Below are positions 1-6,655 of a stretch of DNA of 44,439 nucleotides, one piece after another. The notes beneath the pieces were generated by a model. It worked only from the letters and a program-made list of their open reading frames with translations. It did not search any database and was not told the DNA's origin. Source of the stretch: Candidatus Daviesbacteria bacterium (GTDB lineage Bacteria; Patescibacteriota; Microgenomatia; Daviesbacterales; UBA10151); contig DOWS01000039.1 in the NCBI GenBank assembly GCA_003519445.1, positions 1 to 44,439 on the forward strand, written 5' to 3'. Positions within the stretch are counted from its first letter, which is position 1. Each line of letters starts with the position of its first letter. The position numbers were made by a program, and so were the translations under genes.

Positions 1-427
1 TATCTGCAAAGCAAGAGGATATTTTGTTAGCCAATCCGGATATAATTGCCTGTTCATGAATGATAATTGGAATTGAAAAAAGCCAAGCCCATATTACTAC
101 AGGGACAGCTATATAACCCCCAAAAGATAAAACCACATCAGGTTTTTCTTTGAATAAAATAAAGGGCGCTTGTAAAAAACCTATTGGTATCTTAAAAAGC
201 GAAGGAATCGTAAAAATAGTAAATTCTCTTTGCAGTCTTCCTGTTATAAGAGAAATAAACTTTACTCCCAGAGTTGGTAAAACCTGTGATTCCACAGACG
301 GAGTACTGTCTCCCTCAAAGGTAGTTTTCCTTCCCACATATACCACCTCACATTGGTAATTTTTTTTTAGCTCCTCTATTGTTGCCAAAGCAGGTGTGAA
401 GTGAGCTCCGGTGACAAGAACCTTCAT
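1..427 (-). CDS. murG: MurG, N-terminal part (cut by window edge)
   Basis: Likely undecaprenyl-PP-MurNAc-pentapeptide GlcNAc transferase, which makes lipid II from lipid I on the inner face of the membrane. The ATG is at 425-427, and the frame stays open for 142 codons to the left edge, so the C-terminal half is outside. Family landmarks: a shortened Gly-rich N-terminal loop (VLVTGAHFTPALA, where the family has GGTGGHxxPA; the His is kept), the second Gly loop (LSFGGYIAVP), and HEQAIISGLANK, matching the HEQNxxxGxxNK motif. The start overlaps the ftsW stop as ATGA, which suggests translational coupling. The first loop has lost glycines (GGH reads GAH), so the protein is divergent. The identity is fairly secure from motif order and dcw position. 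Confidence 0.88.
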   Translation of the reverse strand, partial: MKVLVTGAHFTPALATIEELKKNYQCEVVYVGRKTTFEGDSTPSVESQVLPTLGVKFISLITGRLQREFTIFTIPSLFKIPIGFLQAPFILFKEKPDVVLSFGGYIAVPVVIWAWLFSIPIIIHEQAIISGLANKISSCFAD

Positions 428-1524
428 GAAATTTTCTCCTTTGAGATGTTAAGCAAAATCCCAATAGCAGTCAAATTTGCTACCAGTGCAGATCCTCCGT
501 AAGAGATAAAAGGCAAAGGAACACCTGTTAAAGGAAGCAGAGCCACCATGGAAGACAGATTAATAGCTGCTTGTACCCCCAACCAGGAAGTTAATCCGAT
601 TGCCAAAAGTCTGCCGAAACGGTCGCTACATTTTTCTGCAATTATCAAACACCGCAAAATCAAAAAGGAAAAAAGCATAATCAAAAAAATACCTCCCAGA
701 AAACCCAGCTCTTCCCCGATAATACCAAAAATAGAATCAGTGCTGACTTCCGGTATATATTCAAATTTTTGCCTGGATTGACCCAAACCCAATCCAAACA
801 AGCCCCCTGTTCCTAGCGCTATTAAAACTTGTGAAATATGGTAGGTAAAACCCTGGGGATCTGAAAAAGGATCCAAAAAAGCCAGAATTCTCTTACTGCG
901 GTATGGGGAGGAAAATATCAAAGCAGAAATTCCCCCCAACGCAAAAGGCAAAAATATCAAAAAATGCCACCATAAACCTCCTGCTGCAAAATACAGTATT
1001 AAACTGCTCAATGTAAAAACCAATGTTGAACCCAAATCCTTTTGTAAAACCGCAGTAACTCCTGAAACTACTAAAATCAGGATTACAAAAGGTAATATTC
1101 GTGTTTTCTTTTCAAATAAAGATGCCAAAAAAATCGCCGCAGCCAATTTCATAATTTCTGCAGGCTGAACAGTCACCCACCCCAATCTCAACCAACGGTG
1201 AGCTCCCCCTCCGGCCACTCCCAAACCGGGAATAAAAACCGCAAGCAGTAACACAAAAGAAACTGCCAATAAAGGCAGTGCCAAAACCTTTAATTTGTGG
1301 TAGCTAAAATTGGCAAAGAAAAACATTGAAGCCACTCCCAATACAACCCATAAAAGCTGCTGCCTTATATAATAATAGCTATCCTTAAAATCTTTCAAAC
1401 CCTGCACAGAAGATGCATCGTAAACCATCAATAGTCCAAACAATACTAATACTAAAACAGTTAAAAAAAGCGGCAAATCAAATGTTTTTCTTTGAGATTT
1501 AAGATGTGTAATTACTCGTCTCAT
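424..1524 (-). CDS. ftsW: FtsW/RodA-type SEDS glycosyltransferase
   Basis: Integral membrane SEDS protein that polymerises lipid II into glycan strands together with a class B PBP; its place beside mraY and murG in a dcw cluster favours FtsW over RodA. At 366 residues it has the normal family length, with about ten hydrophobic segments. The hallmark C-terminal motif PFISYGGSA is at residues 338-346, and a LQKDLGSTLVF segment in the middle matches the conserved Asp-containing loop. The start is four bases after the mraY stop and the stop overlaps murG by ATGA. The partner transpeptidase is probably the ftsI product encoded upstream. Confidence 0.93.
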   Translation of the reverse strand: MRRVITHLKSQRKTFDLPLFLTVLVLVLFGLLMVYDASSVQGLKDFKDSYYYIRQQLLWVVLGVASMFFFANFSYHKLKVLALPLLAVSFVLLLAVFIPGLGVAGGGAHRWLRLGWVTVQPAEIMKLAAAIFLASLFEKKTRILPFVILILVVSGVTAVLQKDLGSTLVFTLSSLILYFAAGGLWWHFLIFLPFALGGISALIFSSPYRSKRILAFLDPFSDPQGFTYHISQVLIALGTGGLFGLGLGQSRQKFEYIPEVSTDSIFGIIGEELGFLGGIFLIMLFSFLILRCLIIAEKCSDRFGRLLAIGLTSWLGVQAAINLSSMVALLPLTGVPLPFISYGGSALVANLTAIGILLNISKEKIS

Positions 1525-1527
1525 ATC

Positions 1528-2541
1528 TCATTTGGAAAGCAATGCCAACCAAAGACCAAAAATAGCAAAAAGTCCCTGCGCCAACCAAAATCTAACCACA
1601 ATTTTGGGTTCTTCCCAGCCAATATATTTAAAATACATATGAATGGGGGCAACCGGTAAAACTTTTGTTTTAAATATTTTTTTAGAGAGAATTTGCAGAA
1701 GAGATGATCCGGCAATCACAACAAACATACCTCCGATTATTCCCAATGCCATAATTTTACCTGTCAGAAGTCCCACTACAGCCAGTGTTGCTCCAAAAGC
1801 AAAGGACCCGCCGTCACCCATAAAAATTCTGGCAGGCCAGACATTAAAATACAAAAAGGCAAATAATGTTCCTATCCAAATGCCTATAAAAGAAGCCAAA
1901 GTTAAATCCAGCGCTATGGAAGCAATTCCCAAAAAGGCAAATAGACAAATCAAAAGTAAACCCGCGGACAAACCATCCAATCCGTCGGAAATATTATAAG
2001 CGTTGGCAAAAGACACTATGATAAAAGCAGCAACAGGTATGTACCAAAGACCAATAACAAAATTGCCCAAGCCGGCAATATATAAGTTATTTATACCGGC
2101 CAAAAAATAAAGTGCAGTCCCAATCAAACCAGCCAGAATAAATTGAATAACAAGTAATTTTTTTCTGCCCAGACCCAAAAACTTACCTTTTCTTCTGGTA
2201 AAAATTAACTTAATATCATCCAGCAGTCCCAAGCTACCAAAAGAGATAAGCGTAAATAATAAGATTGTTAAAACAAATATATCCGGTTTTATCCTAAAGT
2301 TTAATAAATAAAAAACTATTGATAATACAGCCAGAATCAATATCAATAATATCCCCCCTCCGGAGGGAGTTTTTTCATCGGCTTTCATCAAGACATCATG
2401 GATAGGAGTTTGGGACTCATTCTTATTAATTGTTTGGCGTTGGAATTTTCTTTTTAGAAAAAAGAGCAAATCAATAAAAGGTACCATAAAAACGCTTGTT
2501 AGAATAAAAGATACTAAAACCAGTCCAAGCAAATATGGCAT
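1528..2541 (-). CDS. mraY: Phospho-MurNAc-pentapeptide translocase MraY (divergent HHH motif)
   Basis: Transfers phospho-MurNAc-peptide from UDP to undecaprenyl phosphate, giving lipid I; polytopic, 337 residues, about ten membrane segments. Catalytic landmarks present: the N-terminal TPSGGG (family TPTMGG), the Asp pair D108-D109, NAYNISDGLDGL at 180-191, and D243 in FMGDGGS (family MGDTGS). Near the C-terminus the conserved PxHHHxE motif reads PIHMYFK (299-305), so only the first of three His remains, while GWEEPKIVVRFW after it is intact. The fold and most of the active site are therefore kept, with changes exactly where MraY contacts the nucleotide substrate. The start lies four bases after the murF stop, with a GGGGAG purine run about 13 bases upstream. 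WecA is unlikely because the flanking sequence is MraY-like. Confidence 0.9.
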   Translation of the reverse strand: MPYLLGLVLVSFILTSVFMVPFIDLLFFLKRKFQRQTINKNESQTPIHDVLMKADEKTPSGGGILLILILAVLSIVFYLLNFRIKPDIFVLTILLFTLISFGSLGLLDDIKLIFTRRKGKFLGLGRKKLLVIQFILAGLIGTALYFLAGINNLYIAGLGNFVIGLWYIPVAAFIIVSFANAYNISDGLDGLSAGLLLICLFAFLGIASIALDLTLASFIGIWIGTLFAFLYFNVWPARIFMGDGGSFAFGATLAVVGLLTGKIMALGIIGGMFVVIAGSSLLQILSKKIFKTKVLPVAPIHMYFKYIGWEEPKIVVRFWLAQGLFAIFGLWLALLSK

Positions 2542-2544
2542 AAA

Positions 2545-3636
2545 TTAATTTAAGCTCCCCCTCACTCTTTTTACCACTTCATCAAGCCTTGAAGACCGCT
2601 GTCCCTTAATCAAGCAAACATCACCGCTTCCCAAAATCTTCAGCAATTTACCAACTAACTGTGAATGTTGTAAATTTGCCTCAACTTTTTCTTCCCAGAA
2701 CCCTAAATTCTTTAATTCGTCGGCAATTATCAAGGCTTCTCCTGTACTTAGAAAAACCAAATCAAGTTTTTCTTTATAAATTTTTTGCGCAACCTCGCGG
2801 TGCATCCTATCAGATGATTCCCCTAAATACTTCATCTCTCCCAAAACTAACACTCTTCTACGGGCAGGAATTTGCATCAGGGTATCTATTGCCGCTTCCA
2901 CAGATAAAGGGGTTGCGTTTATAGTATCATCCAAAATAATTGAATTGTTTGGCCCATCCATAATTTGTAAATGATGCTCCAAAGGAGAAAGGGATTCCAG
3001 AGCAATTTTTATTTTGGTTAAAGGAATATTTTCCAAAACTCCGAGCAATGCTGCGGCCAAGGCGCTGTAAACATTGTGTCTTCCCAAAAAAGGAAAAATC
3101 ACTTTCACTCTCTCCACTCCCAGGTTTAACTCAAAGGTAGTACTAAAATTTTCTGTTTTAATATTCCCTGCCCAAATAGTACAATTTTGGGGATCCTCTC
3201 CAAAATAAAGTACTTGACCTTTGCATTTTTCCGCCAGTTTTTTGCTGTCAATGTCACCTGCGTTTATAATTAAAGCTCCATCCTGCGGAATTTGTTCCAC
3301 CAGTTTAATCATATCGTCCTGCATTTGCTTTTCTCCTCTGGTAATCAAAACCACTTTGGGTTGAATTAGTGACAGATAAAAATCCATCTGTCCCGGGATC
3401 TTAATACTTAACTCAAAAACTCCTCTTTTGGTTGTTGGGTTTAATTTTAAAATAGTTCCGGGAATAGCAATAGTAGAATCATGATAAGAATCAGTCGTGA
3501 TAGTTTTATATTTGTGAGATAACACTTTCCCTGCTGCCAAAGTGGCAACTGTTTTTCCCGCAGAACCGCAAACCGCTACAAATGTTTCTCTGGAATAAAG
3601 CTTTGAGTATTTACCTGCCAAATAATTCTTAAACAT
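2545..3636 (-). CDS. murF: MurF-like Mur ligase lacking the N-terminal domain
   Basis: Best match is UDP-MurNAc-tripeptide:D-Ala-D-Ala ligase, a cytoplasmic ATP-dependent peptide ligase. It is 363 residues against about 450 for the family and starts almost directly at the ATP-binding domain: P-loop GSAGKTV at 24-30, GRHNVYSALAAA from 185, DDTINATP at 236-243 (family DDSYNANP), then GEMKYLGE and HREV in the C-terminal Rossmann domain. The whole domain 1, which binds the UDP-MurNAc part, is missing. The usual TNxGxAHxxxFGS segment reads TRGEKQMQDD (99-108) and is about a dozen residues short, so the conserved Asn and His are lost. The start overlaps the murA 3' end by 8 bases. No other Mur ligase in the window fits MurF better, but activity is uncertain. 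Confidence 0.78.
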   Translation of the reverse strand: MFKNYLAGKYSKLYSRETFVAVCGSAGKTVATLAAGKVLSHKYKTITTDSYHDSTIAIPGTILKLNPTTKRGVFELSIKIPGQMDFYLSLIQPKVVLITRGEKQMQDDMIKLVEQIPQDGALIINAGDIDSKKLAEKCKGQVLYFGEDPQNCTIWAGNIKTENFSTTFELNLGVERVKVIFPFLGRHNVYSALAAALLGVLENIPLTKIKIALESLSPLEHHLQIMDGPNNSIILDDTINATPLSVEAAIDTLMQIPARRRVLVLGEMKYLGESSDRMHREVAQKIYKEKLDLVFLSTGEALIIADELKNLGFWEEKVEANLQHSQLVGKLLKILGSGDVCLIKGQRSSRLDEVVKRVRGSLN

Positions 3637-4885
3637 ATTTTTTAATATCTGCTCCTAGATTTGTTAATTTCCCTACCACATTTTCATAACCCCTTTCAAT
3701 CAGTTCTATTTGATTAATTGTGCTTTCGCCTTTGGCAACCAAAGCAGCCAAAACAAGCGCCATGCCTGCTCTAATATCCGGAGTCTCTATAACCCGGCCT
3801 TTTAACTTACTAGAACCGTAAACAAGGCTTCTGTGAGGATCAGCCAATGTAATTTGAGCGCCCATAGAAATCAGTTTATCCACAAAAAACATCCTGGATT
3901 CATACATCCAATCATGACAAAGAGTAACACCTTTGCTTTGTGTCGCCAAAACTATAGCAACACTCATCAAATCCGAAGGAAATCCGGGCCAAATATTGGT
4001 AATAATTTTAACAGGCGAGATAAGTTTATCTGCGCTGACAACAAGATAATTATCATGTGTTTCTATTTTAACCCCAAATCTTTTTAACGGCTCCAAAACA
4101 GGGTCTAAATTACTTTTATCTAAACCAAAGATTTTTATTTTACCTCCTGTGATGGCCGAAGCAACAGCATATGTTCCCACTTCAATATAATCTATCCCTA
4201 TTTTGAATTTGGTTCCTGACAGCTTATCAACTCCATCAATCAAAAGCGTATCTGTCCCAACTCCTTTAATTGAAGCTCCCATTTGCAAAAGCATTTTACA
4301 TAAATCCTCTACATGGGGTTCTTTGGGACAATTTTTTAAAACTACCTTTTTTTTACCTAAAACAGAAGCAAGAATAAGATTTTCGCAGGCTGTCACCGAA
4401 GCCTCTTGTAAAAAAATACTGACTGCAGTATTTTCCTGCTCTACAAAACGCAATGAATACTCTAGATCGCTTTTTGTTAAAACAGCTCCAATGCTTTTAA
4501 AAGCTTCCAGATGGGTATTTATGCTCCGCTTACCAATTATGTCTCCCCCTGGATGATAGAAAGTTACTTTATTTTTCCTTGCCAGAATTGCCCCTACCAA
4601 AACAATTGATCCCCGGAGCTTAATCATAAACTCTTTTGGTAAAACATAGCTTTTGAGATCTTTAGAATTTATAACCAGTGTGGTCTTCCGTCTATCTACT
4701 TTCACACCCAAAGAGTTAAGAATTTGTATCAAAACCTGTGTATCAGCAAGATCTGCCACATTTTCCAAAATAACTTCATCCTGTGTTAATAAAGCCGCGG
4801 CCACACAGGGAAAAATGGCATTTTTGTTGCCGGAAACTTCAATTTCACCTTCTAATTTTCTCCCTCCTTGAATAATATATTTCAT
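3629..4885 (-). CDS. murA: MurA, UDP-GlcNAc 1-carboxyvinyltransferase, Asp at position 115
   Basis: First committed step of peptidoglycan synthesis: adds enolpyruvate from PEP to UDP-GlcNAc in the cytosol. At 418 residues it is full length for the two-domain inside-out barrel fold. Conserved parts: SGNKNA with Lys21 (Lys22 in E. coli), KLRGSI with Arg91, and the catalytic loop HPGGDIIGKR at 111-120. The family's usual Cys in PGGCxIGxRP is Asp115 here, the same substitution known from Mycobacterium and Chlamydia, which keeps activity but prevents covalent capture by fosfomycin. The C-terminal DIRAGMALVLAAL segment is also intact. It overlaps murB by ATGA and murF by 8 bases. Its position between murB and murF is not the usual dcw arrangement. 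Confidence 0.95.
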   Translation of the reverse strand: MKYIIQGGRKLEGEIEVSGNKNAIFPCVAAALLTQDEVILENVADLADTQVLIQILNSLGVKVDRRKTTLVINSKDLKSYVLPKEFMIKLRGSIVLVGAILARKNKVTFYHPGGDIIGKRSINTHLEAFKSIGAVLTKSDLEYSLRFVEQENTAVSIFLQEASVTACENLILASVLGKKKVVLKNCPKEPHVEDLCKMLLQMGASIKGVGTDTLLIDGVDKLSGTKFKIGIDYIEVGTYAVASAITGGKIKIFGLDKSNLDPVLEPLKRFGVKIETHDNYLVVSADKLISPVKIITNIWPGFPSDLMSVAIVLATQSKGVTLCHDWMYESRMFFVDKLISMGAQITLADPHRSLVYGSSKLKGRVIETPDIRAGMALVLAALVAKGESTINQIELIERGYENVVGKLTNLGADIKKYV

Positions 4886-5460
4886 TTTGCTTTTATCCTG
4901 AATATTGCCGATAAAACTATATGCTTTTTTAAGCTTAACTCACTTGCAGGTATTTCTTCAATTTGAGACGAAGTTAATATTTTAATACTTTTGATCCTAT
5001 TTTGCAAAGTTTTGCTTAAAAAAAGATTTCCGCCCACAGTCCCGGGAATATTTTTAAATTCTTCAGCCTCTAATTTCTTTGTTTCAAGAAACTCCATAAA
5101 CGCAGCCATTGAAACGCCTGACTGCACCTCTACCAAAGCTTCTTCAATACCAATGCCCACTCTTGAGGCTTTTCCTTTAATGGAAATAATCTCTATTTCC
5201 TTGGTTCTGTTTTTAATAATCAGGCCGTCAAAACCTGCATCTGAAAACATAATTTTTGTGCCCGTACCAAAAATAAAAAAAGCCAGTTTCAGTTGCCGGC
5301 ACATACTGATAATTTTGACGAGTTCAGAAACCGAAAAAGCAATAAAAAATAATTTTGCAGGGCCGCCAATACCCAAAGAGGTATGATCCTTAATCGGTTC
5401 ATTAACTTTAAATCTATCTTTGCCAAAAGAATCAATGATTAGTTTATATTTACTGTCCAT
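4882..5460 (-). CDS. murB: MurB-like FAD-binding protein, catalytic part missing
   Basis: Related to UDP-N-acetylenolpyruvoylglucosamine reductase, but only 192 residues where the family has about 300. The FAD-binding part is recognisable: HTSLGIGGPAKLFF near residues 26-39, FGTGTKIMFSDAGFDGLII (family GGGSNxLxSDxGFxGxVI), and FKNIPGTVGGNLF. After that the NAGAYG and GYRxS motifs are absent, and the protein ends at LSAIFRIKAK, where MurB normally continues for about 100 residues with the catalytic Ser (SAGSxFKNP) and the final Glu. It has a real stop and overlaps murA by ATGA and murE by 11 bases, so it is a maintained gene, not an obvious frameshift. It may be a reduced reductase, a partner of another protein, or inactive. 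Confidence 0.75.
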   Translation of the reverse strand: MDSKYKLIIDSFGKDRFKVNEPIKDHTSLGIGGPAKLFFIAFSVSELVKIISMCRQLKLAFFIFGTGTKIMFSDAGFDGLIIKNRTKEIEIISIKGKASRVGIGIEEALVEVQSGVSMAAFMEFLETKKLEAEEFKNIPGTVGGNLFLSKTLQNRIKSIKILTSSQIEEIPASELSLKKHIVLSAIFRIKAK

Positions 5461-6535
5461 TCAAAACCTTTTCTACAGCTTCTTTATCCGACCAGGGAAT
5501 TTCATTTTTGCCATCCAAATTCATTGATTTTTCATGTCCTTTGCCAAAAATTCCCACAGTATCACCCTTTTTAGCCAATTTATTAATGGCAAAATCAATG
5601 GCTTTTTGTCTGTCTTCAATAACAAATAAGTTTTTTCCTGTTTTTGCACTCTGTGTAATTTGTTTATTAATAATTTCCAGCTCTCCCCTCGGGTCTTCTG
5701 CAGTCACTACAACATAGTCTGCCAACTTTCTGGCAATTTGACCCATTAAAGGCCTTTTTCCTTCATCTCTTTGACCTGCTGATCCAAATACGGCAATTAA
5801 TTTTCCTTTTGTTAGTCCTCTTAAAGCTTTTAAAGCTTGTTCTAAGCCATTGGGGGTATGGGCAAAATCAATAATAATTTTGAGTCCCCTCTTATTTTTT
5901 ACTTCCTCCATTCTCCCTGTTAACCCTTCAAAATTTTCCACTGCTTTCCTTGCCAGCTCCTTATCTATACCCAAAGCAGTGGTTACGGCCACAGCAGCAG
6001 AGGCATTCTCAATATTATATTCACCCGGGATTTTTAATTTAAGTTTTAATTTTATATATTCTATTGGTATTTTTGAATTTTTTAATAATTTTAACTTTGT
6101 ATTCTTATAATTTTCAAAAGTTTTGTGATAATCCAAATGTTCGTGGGTAATATTGGTAATAACCCCCACTTCAAATTTAATTCCCCAAAACCTAAATTGG
6201 TCTAACGCATGCGAGGTAACTTCCAAAACCAGATATTTATTGCCTTCTGTAACTGCTTCTTTAATCAGTTTTTGCACCACAAATGGATCAGGGCTGGTTA
6301 CATGTAAACCCGGAGAATTAATAGTTGATATCATAAAAACCTTTTTATTTGCAGCTTTCAGAATTTGATAAATCATATTAACTGTGGTTGTTTTTCCATC
6401 AGTCCCTGTTACCCCGATAACCTTTAAATTTTTTGTGGGGAAGCCATAAAAAACATTAGCCAATACAGCCTTTGGCAAATGCCAGAAATAATTTACTACC
6501 AATTGGGGCAAAAATGAGCGGATTAAATTTCTCAT
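5450..6535 (-). CDS. murE: MurE-like Mur ligase lacking domain 1 and part of the central domain
   Basis: Related to UDP-MurNAc-dipeptide:diamino-acid ligase. P-loop GTDGKTTT at 44-51, EVTSHALDQ at 105-113, TNITHEHLDYH at 128-137, NIENASAA from 174, IDFAHTPNG and GKGHEK near the end are all typical. The protein has 361 residues against about 490: the N-terminal UDP-binding domain is absent. A further block between DYH and NIENA (normally about 80-90 residues, which includes the region of the carbamylated Lys) is cut to about 36 residues rich in K, L and I. The amino-acid selectivity motif reads EDPR (280-283), where DAP enzymes have DNPR; the Arg is kept, so the third amino acid cannot be assigned. 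It has its own near-leaderless promoter. Confidence 0.85.
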   Translation of the reverse strand: MRNLIRSFLPQLVVNYFWHLPKAVLANVFYGFPTKNLKVIGVTGTDGKTTTVNMIYQILKAANKKVFMISTINSPGLHVTSPDPFVVQKLIKEAVTEGNKYLVLEVTSHALDQFRFWGIKFEVGVITNITHEHLDYHKTFENYKNTKLKLLKNSKIPIEYIKLKLKLKIPGEYNIENASAAVAVTTALGIDKELARKAVENFEGLTGRMEEVKNKRGLKIIIDFAHTPNGLEQALKALRGLTKGKLIAVFGSAGQRDEGKRPLMGQIARKLADYVVVTAEDPRGELEIINKQITQSAKTGKNLFVIEDRQKAIDFAINKLAKKGDTVGIFGKGHEKSMNLDGKNEIPWSDKEAVEKVLNGQ

Positions 6536-6542
6536 TGAAGCT

Positions 6543-6548
6543 ATTATA
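6543..6548 (-). promoter_or_regulatory. -10 box of a near-leaderless murE promoter
   Basis: A perfect TATAAT on the minus strand lies 7 bases before the murE ATG (6533-6535). A weak TTCAAT at 6566-6571 has a 17-base spacing. Transcription would start at or next to the start codon, separating murE to murG from the mraZ promoter or adding to it. Confidence 0.55.
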
Positions 6549-6583
6549 ACTTATTACACCAAACTATTGAAATTTAACCTCCG

Positions 6584-6614
6584 CCAACTTCCACCCTTGG
6601 GGTGGAATAGGTTG
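6584..6614. repeat. GC-rich hairpin in the ftsI-murE gap
   Basis: The 120-base gap between ftsI and murE holds an inverted repeat: TTCCACCC and GGGTGGAA around a 2-base loop (TG), extended by CAAC and GTTG across a 3-base bulge. No T-run follows on the minus strand, so it is not a classic terminator. It lies about 36 bases upstream of the murE -10 box and may be an operator, an attenuator or a member of the palindromic repeats found elsewhere in the window. Confidence 0.5.
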
Positions 6615-6655
6615 ACACCTGCGGATTTCTTGAGTAAATCGTGCCTATTTCACAC

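Noticed and set aside
1521..1715. Minus-strand open frame of 64 codons over the mraY end
   Set aside because: It is an out-of-frame reading of mraY, which is well supported by its motifs.
1643..1999. Plus-strand open frame of 118 codons opposite mraY
   Set aside because: Antisense shadow of conserved MraY sequence, no start signal.
4203..4556. Plus-strand open frame of 117 codons opposite murA
   Set aside because: Ser/Thr/Pro-rich antisense reading of a secure gene; no promoter or ribosome binding site.
6584..6614. Intrinsic terminator after ftsI
   Set aside because: The stem is good but no T-run follows on the minus strand.
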